Origin: Pictodentalium vernedei
Lineage: Eukaryota; Mollusca; Scaphopoda; Dentaliida; Dentaliidae
DNA: 64,000 nucleotides
Reading direction: 5' to 3'
Assembly (NCBI GenBank): GCA_031216915.1
Contig: CM062296.1
Span: 791,818,823-791,882,822 of the forward strand
This document shows positions 33,948 to 46,444 of this stretch, one piece after another. The notes beneath the pieces were generated by a model. The model was not told the DNA's origin and ran no database searches. It saw only the letters and a list, made by a program, of their open reading frames with translations. Position 1 is the stretch's first letter; every line of letters starts with the position of its first letter. Made by a program: the position numbers and the translations under genes.

Positions 33948-34297
33948 TATGTCTGTGTCACTGCTATGAGCAGGGACTAATCTAAATGGGTGGGTGTGTT
34001 TACAAATATTCATAATTTTTAACACCTGATAACAAAGTAATATAAGTTTAAAAACAACGACACAATTGACTTTTAATTACAATACTCCTAATTCCTATTA
34101 AACATATATGAATGTTTATTAATTTTGTGGAATTTTTACACTGTGTATGAAGCTTATTTGGGCCTGTATGTTTGTTAAAATTTCCCTTCCACCACGGAGG
34201 ACTTTTTGAAATCAGTCTACACTGGATTGTGTGGTATTGCTTTGTGTAAGGCAGTGTATTCATTGTAATAATATTCATGCATAAGTTCATGTTCTTA

Positions 34298-34480
34298 GTT
34301 TGTTTTAGGCCTCATAATCTACAGAATAGCTTGGATGGAGGTGTATTCCATCACTTGCGTGCAAGAAGGCTTTGCAATGCTGCATGTATAGCATAAACCT
34401 TGTTGCACTCCAGGGACAAATTTATCAATTTTAATAACATGGGTAAAATATCGGACATGAACCGTTTAATTTTTTTTTTT
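34298..34480 (+). mobile_element. fragment of hAT-like MITE family H
   Basis: TTTAGGCCTCATAATCTACAG, GTGCAAGAAGGCTTTGCAATG and GACAAATTTATCAATTTTA match the middle of 48842-49500. Its right half is replaced by an AGCTCACC element. Bases 33948-34297 show nothing recognisable. Confidence 0.65.
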
Positions 34481-34482
34481 TT

Positions 34483-36076
34483 AGCTCACTTCGACAAAGT
34501 CAAGCAGGGCTTATCTGATCACTCTCCATCCATTGTCCACCCATCTGTCATCCATCAGCACCATGTTTTGGTCAATTCAAGTTAAAGTTTGTGTGAGTAA
34601 TGGTACCAAATGGGTATTACATTTTTGTTTAACTCGTCATGCCCAGCCCCATAGGGAGGGGGTGGGGTAAAATGCTCCCAAAAAATTTTTAAAATCTTAT
34701 GAACCAGTGGGTACAGTGACTTTATATTCGTTATGGAACTACCTTTTGAGGTGTAGAATCACACTTGTTCAAACTTACTTTGTGAAGCAATATTTGGCTT
34801 TGTAATGGCAGTGGTTAGATTTTTGGTACCACCCAAAATTTCTATTTTCCGAACCGATGGTCCGATTTGAATGAAATTCAGTATCGTGGTAATATTAGGT
34901 CATAAGTACTTACCTCATGCAAAAAACCCCTGCATCCCCATGGGAACCCCAGGAGCAAAATATAGAAATGTTTTCAAACTCCCATGTTTCCCAAACCACT
35001 TGCAACAGAGAACTGTTAAGTGGTATGAAGCATCCTTAGAACCAGTAGAATTGAATGGTAAAAAAAATGCCCTCTGTTGTTGATAGAGAGTTCTGCAGAG
35101 GGCATCATAATAATGTTGGTGGAGCATTTTTGCAAACATTTTAGAAAATCTTTTCTCAAGAACCAATGTTCAGAATCTTTTGATATTTGGTATACAGCAT
35201 CCATAAAGGGGTCAGATACAAGTTTGTTAAAATGAAGCCCATTCGTTCATATTTGGACTCAATGCAGGAGCCCAAATTTTATGGGGAATTTTCTTTAAAA
35301 ATCTTCTTCAGAACCACGAGTCAGAATTTTTTAATGTTTGGTACCCTCATTGTTATGATGGTCAGATTCAAGATTGTTCAAACCAAGTCCCTATGTTAAT
35401 ATTTGGGCTTTCTTTGGTAGCCCAAATTTAACTTAGGGCTGTATGGGGAAGTTTTTCTTAAAAATCTTCTTCTTCGGATCCACCAGTCAGAATGCTTTCG
35501 TATTTGGTATACAACATCTCTAAGGGGGGAGGGGTGGGGGTGAGATTCAAGTTTGTTCAAATCGGGTCTGTAGGTTAAAGTTTGGGCTCACTATGGTAGC
35601 CCAAATTTTAACTTTGTGCAATATAAGGAAATTTCTTTAAAATTTTGTTCTTCCGATCCACCAGTCAGAATGCTTTCATATTTGGTATACAGCATCTCTA
35701 AGGAGATCAGATTCAACTTTGTTCAAATCGAGTGCCTGGGTTGATATTTGAGCTCCCTATGGGAGCCGGAATTGGCCAGCTGAAGAATTAGACATTTTTT
35801 ATTCGGTACCCTCAAGAGGTGAAGAGTAATCTACATAGGTTGTATCAAGGTGCGTGAGAGGGGAGCTCCACATTTTACATCATAATCAACTAAAGGAAAG
35901 GCATGATGCTTGGACTGTTTTTGTCACTCCTGAGGAGCTCAAAGATTTGCAGTGTATCCTATGGAGATGGATTGCTTAATGTAGATTCATTCTTGGACTC
36001 TTATATCGTGTTCTGTTCTCTGTTTATATCGTGTTCTGTTCAAAGTGAGCGCTTCAGGCTCTGTAGGGCCTCTTGT
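34483..36076 (+). repeat. AGCTCACC-type interspersed element with internal tandem units
   Basis: It starts TTTTAGCTCACTTCGACAAAG and ends GTAGGGCCTCTTGTTT. Inside, a unit with GATTCAAGTTTGTTCAAATC, GGGCTC..GTAGCCCAAAT, GGAAATTTCTTTAAAA and CACCAGTCAGAATGCTTTC recurs at about 150-180 bases. I find no ORF or inverted termini, so the class is unknown. A SINE 3' tail fragment on the minus strand (TTATTTATTGGGTTTTAAGA) follows at 36076-36116. Confidence 0.7.
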
Positions 36077-37256
36077 TTATTTATTTATTGGGTTTTAAGA
36101 ACACTTTCGAAAGCCAGCAGCTACAAGTTTCTTCTCTCCTTGAACCAAGCATCTCGCCCAACTGCAGCACTCATGGTCCACTGAGTTTTTAGCTCACCTG
36201 ACTTTCAGTCAGGGTGAGGTGTAGTGATCACTTGCCGTCTGTCGTCCGTCGTCCGTGAACATGGTGTTTGCGTCTTCTCCAAAACTGCTGAACTGATTAA
36301 TCATTTAAGTGAAATGTGAGATGCTTGTTTGTTATGACATTGCATTTTGATTTTGCTTAAATCAAGTTGCCCTGCCCCCAGTAGGGCCATGCCCCAAAAT
36401 TTTGCCTAAATCTTAAAAAAATCTTCTCATGAGCCAGGAGTAGCAGAGATTCGATATGTGGTGTGCTGCTTCCTTTTGAGGTGTAGACTCAGTTTTGTTC
36501 AAGAGAAGTTTGTGGGTCTTTATTTGCCTTCATTATTGGAGGGCATGTATTTTTGCCCCGCCCAAAATTTCTGTTTTTCGAACCAAGAGGCTAATTTGAA
36601 CCAAATTTAATTTTTGGTTTTATTTGATCATAAGTAATTAATTTATGCCCCAAAATATTTTCCCATCCCCCCATGGGAACCGAAGGAGCTAAAAATAGAA
36701 CAAAATTCAAAACGCATGGCACTGAGAATTCTTATTTGGTGTGAAGCTTCCTTGGGACCAACAGAATGGAATGGTCTAAGCAAATTTCTGTCAGGTCAAT
36801 CATGGGGTACTTTTTCGAGACTTTGAAAAAATGCTTAGTCAGCGTTCTGTAACACTGTTGGTAATGGGAAAAACATTTAAGACTACATTTCTCCCAAACC
36901 AATGCTCCAAAAGCTTTCAAATTTCACATATACCATCTGTGCAAGAGTTTTTTACACGTTTATTGAAATCAAATCCCTGGGTCCATATTTGGCCTCTATG
37001 GGAGTCCAAATGTTGAAATTAGTGCAATATGAGGAATATTCTTTAAAAATCTTTTTCTTCAGACCCACCAATCAGAATCTTTTGATATTTGCTATGCACC
37101 ATCATTAGGCGGGTGAGATTTAAGTTTCTTCAAGCCAAGCCTATATTTTGGCTCACCAGGGTTTTGCAAATTACGAGAACGGTGATTTCATTCCTCTGAT
37201 GTTCTTGCAAATGCTTTTTTTCATCAGATAAAATTTAATAAAAGTAAATTAATTTT

Positions 37257-38066
37257 AGAGCTGAAACGATTAAAGGGTTTTCGTGATTGATTAATCGCAT
37301 GGGTTAACCTTGGTTAACCGATTAATCACTTGCCCCAATAGGTAGCTGAATAATTGCTGTACCGTTGACCATTTATATAATTAAAACTTTACTCAGCATA
37401 ATGGACAAAACCGGGCAGCGCCATATACAAACATGTCCATTCAAATTTTATTATATTTTCAATTTTTGTCTCAAAACATAGCTTATGACCCCTCATTGGA
37501 ACAGGCTCATTGAGCTTGTTCCAATAAGGGGGGGGGGGGGGGGGGCATAAGCTTTGTTTTTGAGACAAACATTGAAAATCTTTAGAATTTCTTGTGCAAG
37601 TATCGTCTGCTACCTGCATTCGGTGAAGGGTTGAGAATGACCGTTTTCAGCTACTGATACAGTATAATGATCATGCAAGTGAACAAGTATTTTGGCACGT
37701 AACTGGCATGCATTTCTCTGTCTCATGCAATTGATGTGAGCCAGTGTGACAATGTTTGCCTGTTTTGGAGCAAGTTTGTTCCATAGTTAACCCATACAGG
37801 GTATTTTTTGTTTTTAAAAATTTGATTAACAGTTTCCATCTTGGTTTCAAAAAGTGATGATAAATAGTGAATATAAGCTTACCCAATATGAAAGAAAAAT
37901 TGTTAGCAATTGGACATTTTTGTATAGCATTTTGCGATGTGAATTCAGCCATCAAATACCCTGCCATATAGTACCGTACTTCAAAAGTAACGGTTAACCG
38001 ATCAATTACTTTTTTTTTATCAATCAAGATATTGATCATTGGTTAGTCGATTAATCGGTGTGAGCC
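37257..38066. mobile_element. inverted-terminus element inside an AGCTCACC repeat
   Basis: The left end GCTGAAACGATTAAAGGG..GATTAATCG and the right end GTTAGTCGATTAATCGGTG are inverted and resemble hAT-type MITE ends. No clean target duplication was found. It contains the TTAA-type MITE at 37383-37634. Confidence 0.5.
37383..37634 (+). mobile_element. subfamily-C MITE with a G-run in its hairpin
   Basis: The left end is AAACTTTACTCAGC, with AACATAGCTTATGACCCCTC arms and the apex GAACAGGCTCATTGAGCTTG. The right end is TTCGGTGAAGGG. A run of about 17 Gs (37528-37545) replaces the usual GGGG of the right arm. Confidence 0.82.
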
Positions 38067-39316
38067 AGTGTGAGATTCAAGTTTGTTTACGCCAAGTCCC
38101 TGGGTTCATATTTGGGCTCACTGTGGGAGATTCAAGTTTGCTTACGCCAAGTCCCTGGGTTCATATTTGGGCTCACTGTGGGAGCCTGAATTATAACTTA
38201 CATGTAGTTCAAAATGAGGGATATTCTTCAAAAGTATTCTTCACATTCAGCAGTCAGAATGTTTAGATATATACAGTACCCTTAGGGAGGTGAGATATAA
38301 GTTTGTTACAGCCAAGGCTCTGGGTTCATATTTGGTCTTCCTGTAGGAGCCCGAATTGTACCAAAATTTCTATTTTCCAAATTGAGAGGCTGATTTGAAG
38401 CAAATTTGATATGATGGGCTTATTGGGTCGTAAGTACCTAATTTATGCCAAAACATTTTCCTGTGGCCCTGTGGGAACTGCAGGATCTAAATATAGAAAA
38501 AATTTAAAACGCCCATATCTTCAAAACTACATGGCACTGAGAAGTTTTATTTTGTGTGACGCTTCCTTACGAACAGCCGAAAAGAATGGTCAAAAAGAAA
38601 TTGCCATCAGTTTTATCATAGGGAAGTTTTCCAGGACTTATGCGGAGTCATCATTTTAGTAATGGGAAAAACATTAAAGAATCTTCTTCTCCCATTCCAC
38701 TGCTCCAAAGGCTTTCATATTTTGCATATAACATCTTTGGAAGATTTATTCACATGTTTGTTGAAATCAAATCCCTGGGTCCATATTTGGGCTCTCTATG
38801 ATTAGATTAGTGCAATATGAGGAATATTTTTTAAAAATCTTTTTCTGATCCACTCTTCAGAATATTTTGATATTTGGGATGCTGCATCCTTAGAGGGGTG
38901 AGATTCAAGTTTGTTTGAGCCAAGTCCCCGGGTTCATATTTGGGCTCCCTGTGGGAGTTCAAATTACAACTTAGTTCAATAAGAGGAATATTCTTTAAAA
39001 TCCAGTAGTCAGAATCTTTAGATATTAGTATATAGAAGCATCCTTAGGGATGTGAGATTCAAATTTGTTCAAGCCAAGTCCTTGGGTTCATATTTGGGCT
39101 CTCTGTGGGAGCCTGAATTATAACTTAGTTCAATATGAGGAATATTCTTTAAAAATCCTTTTTTTTGAGATCCACCGGTCAGAATCTTTGGATATTTTGT
39201 ATAAGCTTTTCTTATGAGGGGCAGATGCAACTAAATGTTCAAATAAATTCCCTGGGTTGATATTTAGGCTACCATGTCAGGTGAATGCCATCAGGCCCTC
39301 TGGGGGCTCTTGTTTG

Positions 39317-39681
39317 TTTTCTGTTTGACAACATTGCCCTGGCTCTTCTATCTATATTTTTCATTTTAAGTTAGTCACTACTTTTATTTAGGCTTCCCAA
39401 ATTTGTTACTGCATGTCTGTCTGTCTGTCCTTCGGATGAAATGTTTCTTTGCTTTTCATTTGCCTGGGTCAATATTTTAAATAATTTGCAGCTATCTTTC
39501 ACCCTCCAACCTCCCCCCCCCCCCCCCCCCACGCACACACATACAAAAATCTGGGCTGGCAAGTATTGAGTATTTTATCAAAAAAGTGGTACTCAAGTAC
39601 TACGAGTACTGAGTACTTTGGACCCAGCCTATCACAAGTATATTAAACATCCAAGAGTATATTATATACTTGAAACAAATA
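39317..39681. other. non-genic spacer with a poly-C run
   Basis: It holds (CTGT)n near 39417 and about 19 Cs at about 39512-39530 followed by CACACAC. No other feature is present. Confidence 0.7.
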
Positions 39682-39937
39682 CAGTACAGTGGCAGTGTAC
39701 TGCTCACTTTCCATGGATGGGCAATATTTCCACGGATACAAATTCATACAATAATATTTGATGCCAAACACTAACTATAGGTATAATCATCAAACATTTA
39801 AATAATGAAGCACCAGGTACAAACCGAAGCTTCATCAATTAAAATTTTGTAGATGATGATTTTTATTGACTGGTAAATGCATGAGTGGACATCACTGCCC
39901 ACGCAGGTATTACAACCCGTCCACGGCGACTGTACTG
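39682..39937 (+). mobile_element. TA-flanked MITE family I
   Basis: TA|CAGTACAGTGGCAG and GGCGACTGTACTG|TA are inverted termini. The interior matches 33712-33947. Bases 39938-40323 after it show nothing recognisable. Confidence 0.8.
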
Positions 39938-40323
39938 TAACTTGTCCTCTTTGTGAACATATTTTCTACAATTTCACTCCTTTTGACAGAATGCATGCCT
40001 GTGGGGATTAAAACCAAAATAGTGAAAGTGCACTTGTGGATATTTGCAGCACAAGCACAGCACTAATGAATCAATATTTGATGATTTTAGGAATTTTAAC
40101 AGTGTCATGAGACACCACAGTAGCAGGTACTGGTCATTCTGTTGGAAAAAATCACTGTTTTATGACTCGAGGTGCCTTAACTGAGAAAACTTAGGCTTTT
40201 TCTTACAAAGATTGCAGAATATCAGACACAATGTGAAATGTGTTCAGAAGCAAGAATGTGATTAAAAAATAATGGGAAATTCATGTCACCATCAATTTAT
40301 TTATAAATTAATAAAGTTTTTTG

Positions 40324-42955
40324 TAGCTCACCTGAGCAAAGCTCAGTGGGAGCTTTACTGATCACATTCTGTCCGCCGTCCGTCCGGCGTTAACTTTACA
40401 TTATTCAAATGTTGAGTAAATGTTTATTACCTAATGCCAATTCAGATTTGTTCAAATGAAGTTGCCCCCTTCTCCTGGGTGGTGCCATGCCCCCAAGGGG
40501 CACCAAAATCTTCTCATCAACCAGCAGTAGCAGAGACTTGATATATGGTATGCAGCTTCCTTTTAAGGTGTAGACTTGGATTTCTTTAAGCGAAGTTTGA
40601 TGGGCTATATTTGGTGTCGTTATGGGAGGGGCAAAATTTTTGGCCCCGCACAAAATTTCTATTTTCCGAACCGAGAGGCTGATTTGAATCAAATTTTATA
40701 TGAGGGCTTATTGGGTCATAAGTACCTAATTTATGCCAAATTTTCTTTTTCTGTAGCCTCATGGAAACCACAGGAGATAAAAATCGAAAAAAGTAAAACG
40801 CCGTATCTCCAAAACTCCACAGCACTGAGAATTTTTATTTGGTGTGAAGCTTCCTTATGACCAACAGAAAGGATTGGTCCAAAAAGTTGCCATCAGTTTT
40901 ATCATAGGGTACAGTTTCGGGACTTTGAAAACACTTTTTAACACTGTAGGCAATGGGAAAAACATTAAAAAAATCTTCTTCTCTTGATCCAGCAGGCAGA
41001 CTCTTTCGATATATGGTATGCAACATTGTAGGGTGGATCTGATTCGTGTTTGTTCAAATCCGCCCCCCTGGGTTTATATTTGGGCTCAGTATAGGAGCCC
41101 GGATTCAAACTTAGTGCATTTCAGGCAAATTTCTTAAAAAATCTTCTTCACCAGATTCAGCTGGCAGAATCTTCTGATATTTGGTATGCAACATTGTGGG
41201 GTGGATCTGATTCAAGTTTGTTCAAATCGGCCCCCTGGATTCATATTTGGGCTCACTATAGAAGCATTTCAGGCAAATTTCTTTAAAAATATTCTTCTCC
41301 AGATCCAGCGGGCAGAATCTTTTGATATTTGGTATGTGACATTGTGGGGTGGATCTGATTCAAGTTTGTTCAAATCAGCCCCCTGGATTCATATTTGGGC
41401 TCACTATAGAAGCCCGAATTCGAACTTAGTGCATTTCAGGCAAATTTCTTAAAAATCTTCTTCTCCAGATCCAGCAGGCAGAATCTTTTGATATTTGATA
41501 TGCAACATTGTGGGGTGGATCTGATTCAAGTTTGTTCAAATCAGCCCCCTGGGTTCATATTTGGGCTCAGTATAGGAGCCCAAATTTGAACTTAGTGCAT
41601 TTCAGACAAATTTCTTTGAAAATCTTCTTCTCAAGATCCAGCAGCAGAATCTTTTGATATTGGGTATGCAGCATGCTTAGGGGGTGAGATTCAAGTTGTT
41701 CAAGCCAAGTCCCTGGGTTCATATTTGGGCTCACTGTGGTAACCTGAATTATAACTTAGTTCAAAATGAGGAATTTTCTTTAAAAATCTTCTTCAGATCC
41801 AGCAGTCGGAAAGTTTCGATATTTGGTATGCAGCATCCTTAGGGGGTGTGAGATTCAAGTTTGTTCAAGCTATGTCCCTAGGTCCATATTTGGGCTCACT
41901 GTGGGAGCCCGAATGATAACTTACATGTAGTTCAAAATGAGGAATTTTCTTTAAAAATCTTCGTCTTCAGATCCAACAGTCAGAATGTTTTAATATTTGG
42001 TATGCAGCATTCTTAGGGGGGTGAGATTCAAGTTTGTTCAAGCCATGTCCCTAGGTCCATATTTGGACTCACTGTGGGAGCTTGAATTGTAACTTAGTTC
42101 GAAATGAGGAATTTTCTTAAAAAATCTTCTTCAGATCCAGCAGATCAATGCTTTTGATATTTTTTATGCAGCATCCTTAGGAGGCAAGATTCAAGTTTGT
42201 TCAAGTCATGTCCCTAGGTCCATGTTTGGGCTCACTGTGGGAGCTCGAATTGTAACTCAGTTCAAAATGAGGAATTTTCTTTAAAAATCTTCTTCAGATC
42301 CAGCAGTTGGAATGTTTTGATATTTGGTGTGCGGCATCCTTAGGGGGGGGGGGGGGGGGTGAGATTCAAGTTTGTTAAAGCTATGTCCCTAGGTCCGTAT
42401 TTGGGCTCACTGTGGGAGCTTGAATTGTAACTTAGTTCGAAATGAGGAATTTTTTTAAAAAATCTTCTTCAGGTCCAGCAGATGAATGCTTTTGATATTT
42501 TTTATGCAGCATCCTTAGGAGGCAAGATTCAAGTTTGTTCAAGTCATGTCCCTAGGTCCATGTTTGGGCTCACTGTGGGAGCTCGAATTGTAACTTAGTT
42601 CAAAATGAGGAAATTTCTTTAAAAATCTTCTTCAGATCCAGCAGTTGGAATGTTTTGATATTTGGTGTGCGGCATCCTTGGGGGGGGGGGGGGGGGGGGA
42701 TTCAAGTTTGTTAAAGCCAAGTCCCTGGGTTCATATATGGGCTCCCTGTGGGAGCCCAAATTATAACTCGGTTCAATATGAGGAATATTCTTTAAAAATA
42801 ATTTTTTTTAGATCCACTTGTCAGAATCTTTGGATATTTGGTATAAGCTTTTCTTAGTAGGAGTAGATGTAACTTGTTGAAATCAATTCTCTGGGTTGAT
42901 ATTTAGGTTACCATGTACAGGTGGGCACCCTCAGGCCCTCTGGGGTCTCTTGTTT
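40324..42955 (+). repeat. AGCTCACC-type element with a long minisatellite
   Basis: The head TAGCTCACCTGAGCAAAGCTC is followed by GTCCGCCGTCCGTCCGGCG, and the tail is GGCCCTCTGGGGTCTCTTG. The single-copy left part (40340-41080) aligns with parts of the elements at 34483 and 36186. Confidence 0.75.
41080..42900 (+). repeat. 165-170 bp minisatellite, about 11 units, ending in 337-bp dimers
   Basis: TATTTGGGCTCACT recurs near 41084, 41249, 41396, 41561, 41724, 41895, 42066, 42232, 42403, 42569 and 42735. The last units repeat as near-identical pairs 337 bases apart, including the G-runs near 42342 and 42679. The reading frames are not kept open, so this is not a protein repeat. Confidence 0.9.
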
Positions 42956-43234
42956 TAGGAAAAAATGCATACTGAGAGCTTGGGGGGGGGGGGGGGGGGT
43001 ACATCCAGGGCTATAATTTACCTCATCACTAGGTAAAAGAATATTTGACATCATTTATTGAGATAAAATGGCACTTTCTATTGATATTGGTGGATTATAT
43101 AGCCTCAGCCAGGGCTTATAAGAATCTGAGAATCGATTCCCGTAGAGATCCATGCAACAAAACCAGTGAGAAACCATGTAGCTTCTCGTAACATTGCTGC
43201 TAGGATTCACATGAAAAGAACTGAGTCAGTTTAA

Positions 43235-44731
43235 CCCTTTACTTAACACAAAGGCAGCAAATTAACCAATACAACACTAACATGACCTGAAATATTGTGA
43301 CACTGGCAATAAAATTTGTACAAATATGGCTGTCATTGGAACCGGCTCTCATCAGCCGGTTCTAGTAACATCCATAATTATTACGCTTGATGAATATTGT
43401 TTATTTTTAGCTCACCTGACTGTAAGTCAGGGGGCGCTTAAATGATGACTTTCTGTCTGTCCACCATCAGTCCATCCTGTCCGGCGTGAACTTTACATTA
43501 CTAACCTCTCCTCATAAACAACTGAGCCGAATTGAACCAGATTTGATATTCATGTTCCTTATCATATATGAATTCCAGTTTGTTCAAATTACGTTGCCAC
43601 ACCCACAGGGGGCCCCAAGCATTTCTCTGATAGCATGCATAAATTGTTTTCCAAAATTGAAAAAAAATCTTCTCCAGAACTATGTATAAGAATCTTTTGA
43701 TACTTGGTAAAGTTGGTATACAGCATCTCTAGGGGTGGGAGGGATAGGTTCAGGTTTGTTCAAATCAAGTCCCTGAGTTGATATTTGGGCTCCCTATGGG
43801 CACCCAAATATCAACAGTGCAACATGAGGAAATTTCTTTGAAAACCTCCTTCAGATCCACCAGTCAGAATGCTTTCATATTTGGAATGCAACATTTCTAG
43901 TGGGGTGGGGGGCAGGGGGGAGGGTAGATTGAAGTTTGTTTGAATCGGGTCTCTGGGTTAATATTTGGTCTATCTATTGAAGCCCAAAGTTTAACTCAGT
44001 GCAGTATGAGGAAATTTCTTTAAAACTCGTTTTTTTCAGATTCACCAGTCAGAATCCTTTCGTATTTGGCTTACAGCATCTCTAAGGGGGTGAGATTCAT
44101 GTTTGTTCAAGCCAAATCTATGGGTTAATATATGGGCTCATTATGGGAGTGCAAATTAACTCAAAGCAACATGAGAAAATTTCTTTAAACATATTTTTCT
44201 TCAGACCCACATCTCTGGGGAGGTCAGATGTAAATTTGTTCCAGTTTGGTTCCTGCCAGTCAGAACCCTTTCATATTTGGTATCGCAGGAAGGGGTGGGG
44301 GGGGGGGGGCAGATTTGAGTTTGTTCATTTCAGGTCTGTGGCTTAATATTTGGGCAGGGGTGGGTTAGGTTCGAGGTTGTTCATAAATGTTCAGATCCAT
44401 TCCTTAGAGCTTTTCCATAAAATTTGCCTTTCAAAATGCAGTGACACAACAACCCTTGGAAGTTTGGCAGTACTTGTCTACAGCTGTCAGAATTGGAAGC
44501 AATCAGGAAGACCTATGCTAATAATCATCTAACATGGACAATAGAATTATGAATAATTTCATAGCATTATTCCTATGTAGTGTCCATGAACCTTGACTAA
44601 CTGAATCTGACCCAAAATACTTCTCTGAACCACCTCGTCAGGTGAGCGATTAAGGGCCCAGGGGGGAGGGGGGGGGGTAAAAATCAGTAGTGGGTGTTGT
44701 AAAAATTGAAAAAGCTGTATTGGGTAAAGGG
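43235..44731 (+). mobile_element. TTAA-flanked MITE split by an AGCTCACC element
   Basis: TTAA|CCCTTTACTTAAC at 43231 and TATTGGGTAAAGGG|TTAA at 44735 are the two ends of one MITE. Its hairpin apex (GGAACCGGCTCTCATCAGCC) lies at about 43335-43375, and the gap is filled by 43409-44655. A 20-base G-run lies at about 42980-42999, just outside. Confidence 0.65.
43409..44655 (+). repeat. AGCTCACC-type element with a CAGGTGAGC right end
   Basis: It starts TTTTTAGCTCACCTGACTG and ends GTCAGGTGAGCGATTAAGGGC, so here AGCTCACCTGAC and GTCAGGTGAGC form an inverted pair, unlike its relatives. It is followed by a G-run (44660-44678). Confidence 0.65.
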
Positions 44732-44735
44732 TTAA

Positions 44736-46436
44736 CATGTATTATCAGTATGCAACAGGGGTTCAATCATACTGACCTAATAGGATCCTGGCCCACAGCA
44801 GGTCTGAATTCTCAGAACGATTTCTGCAAGAATCCAAATGGATTCTCCCAAATTTAGAGGAACTATAAGCCCTGCACAACCCCAATTTTGAAACAAAATT
44901 GACATATTGTTTCATGGTGGTGGGGCCCTATTTATCTTGCTGTATGATTAATTAAAACAGGTTTTGTGAAAAGGTTTTGTGTGCTGATGCAGAGTTTAGT
45001 TTTATTTTGGGATTTGGGTAGTTTCAAAGAAAGCTGTGAATTCTTATCCCTCCCAACTTATTGGGTAACAGAGTAGAAATTCTGTCGGAGGCAACAACAG
45101 TTTTTAAGCCTATTTGACACAGATTGGACAGTTCTCTTCAAAAGAACAAATTTCCCATGCTTTGGACTAGACAGAAGCCAAAAGTTGAATTCTATTGCAG
45201 AAATGACTCTTTCATCACATGAAAGAGGTAACTGTATCTTTGGTAGGGTTGGGTTTGCTCATAGGTATAACTGTTGTAAATATTTTAATTAGATTTACAT
45301 GCCTCGAAAAGTTGCGCTCGGAAATTATCTAATTCCCAAAACTAAGCAGTCTTGGGGAAATATATTGTTTCAATAAACATTTGAAGAAGTCTACTGACAT
45401 TTTGCATTACTTTTGAATGTTCCAGATGAATAAAGAGGATGATTTGAGGACTTTTAGAACCTAAAAATTTGTTTGACTTTTGGTGTGTTTTGTTTGGGAA
45501 TTCCCTGAGAAATATGAACATGTGACCAGCACTTCCCTTTCTGTTAGTTTTTCTTTTATTTGTTGCATGACCCCTGTTTAAAAATCATTAAAAGGTTGTC
45601 TGAAGGGCTATAGTTGACAAAAAGTATTTGAATGCTAAATTTAAAATGATGCGACCATATTTTTTTTCACCTGAACGTTATAATGGTCGCCTATGGGAAA
45701 ATATTTAGTACTGTGAAACGTATTCTTGTTTGGCTGAAATTAAACAATTGCAGGAATTCGACTGAATAAACCAAAATGTTTTTGGAGTAATGGTTGCGGA
45801 ATGAAATATTTCAATACGTTGGATACTTTGGGGTTCCTTCTTACGCCTTGCGTATTGTCATATTAATAACGACACCCACTTGGTAAATCGGTAATATAAA
45901 TAGTCTGCCACTGTCCGGGTCGTAAACAATGTTCCGATTAATCCAAAGAATGCCGTATAACAATTTACGTAACATGGCCAGGAACCGACGTTAATAAAAA
46001 CAAATCTCGCATAACTTGAATATTCTATTTTTTGCCTTCAAAAACGTGGAAGATTTCGTTTCAATGAGCGGACACATGCACTATTTTGTAGGATAGAAAT
46101 AAAAAGTGATTAAATGTGAAAGGCATTTTTTCGGACGCCGTGGTTACGTTAAGTGAATATTTAAGTAAATAGAGGATATCTACGTGTTTTCATGTAGATA
46201 CCATAATTATGTCGTGAGTGACCAGGAAGGGAATATAAATGTTCTATGAGCGACCTATAGTAACCACTCGAAAACCGTTGGTATTCTTTTTATTGTATAC
46301 TTTGCCTATTCTAAAAAATTTTTTAATCCCGAATTAATGCTTCAAAAGCGACAAGACTTCAGGTTAAAATCCATCAGCAGATAGCCAACGAATCGCTCTC
46401 AGTGACGAAATTAGTCGTCCGCGAAACAAAATAGTT
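44736..46436. other. mostly unique intronic DNA
   Basis: This is the longest stretch free of recognised repeats. The only exon-like item is a 27-nt segment (45201-45227) between ATTCTATTGCAG and GAGAG|GTAACTG. It is phase 1-1 and encodes E-M-T-L-S-S-H-E-R. It may be chance. Confidence 0.4.
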
Positions 46437-46444
46437 CCCTCAGC

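Larger units (their letters stand above)
36186..39316 (+). repeat. AGCTCACC-type element, interrupted
   Basis: It starts TTTTTAGCTCACCTGACTTT and ends GGCCCTCTGGGGGCTCTTG. The same internal units recur. It is interrupted by a foldback element at about 37257-38066. A 50-base phrase (GATTCAAGTTTG..TCACTGTGGGA) is doubled near 38070-38185. Confidence 0.7.

Noticed and set aside
41080..42900. CRISPR-like array of repeats and spacers
   Set aside because: The whole 165-base unit is repeated; there are no unique spacers and no Cas genes, and the DNA is eukaryotic.
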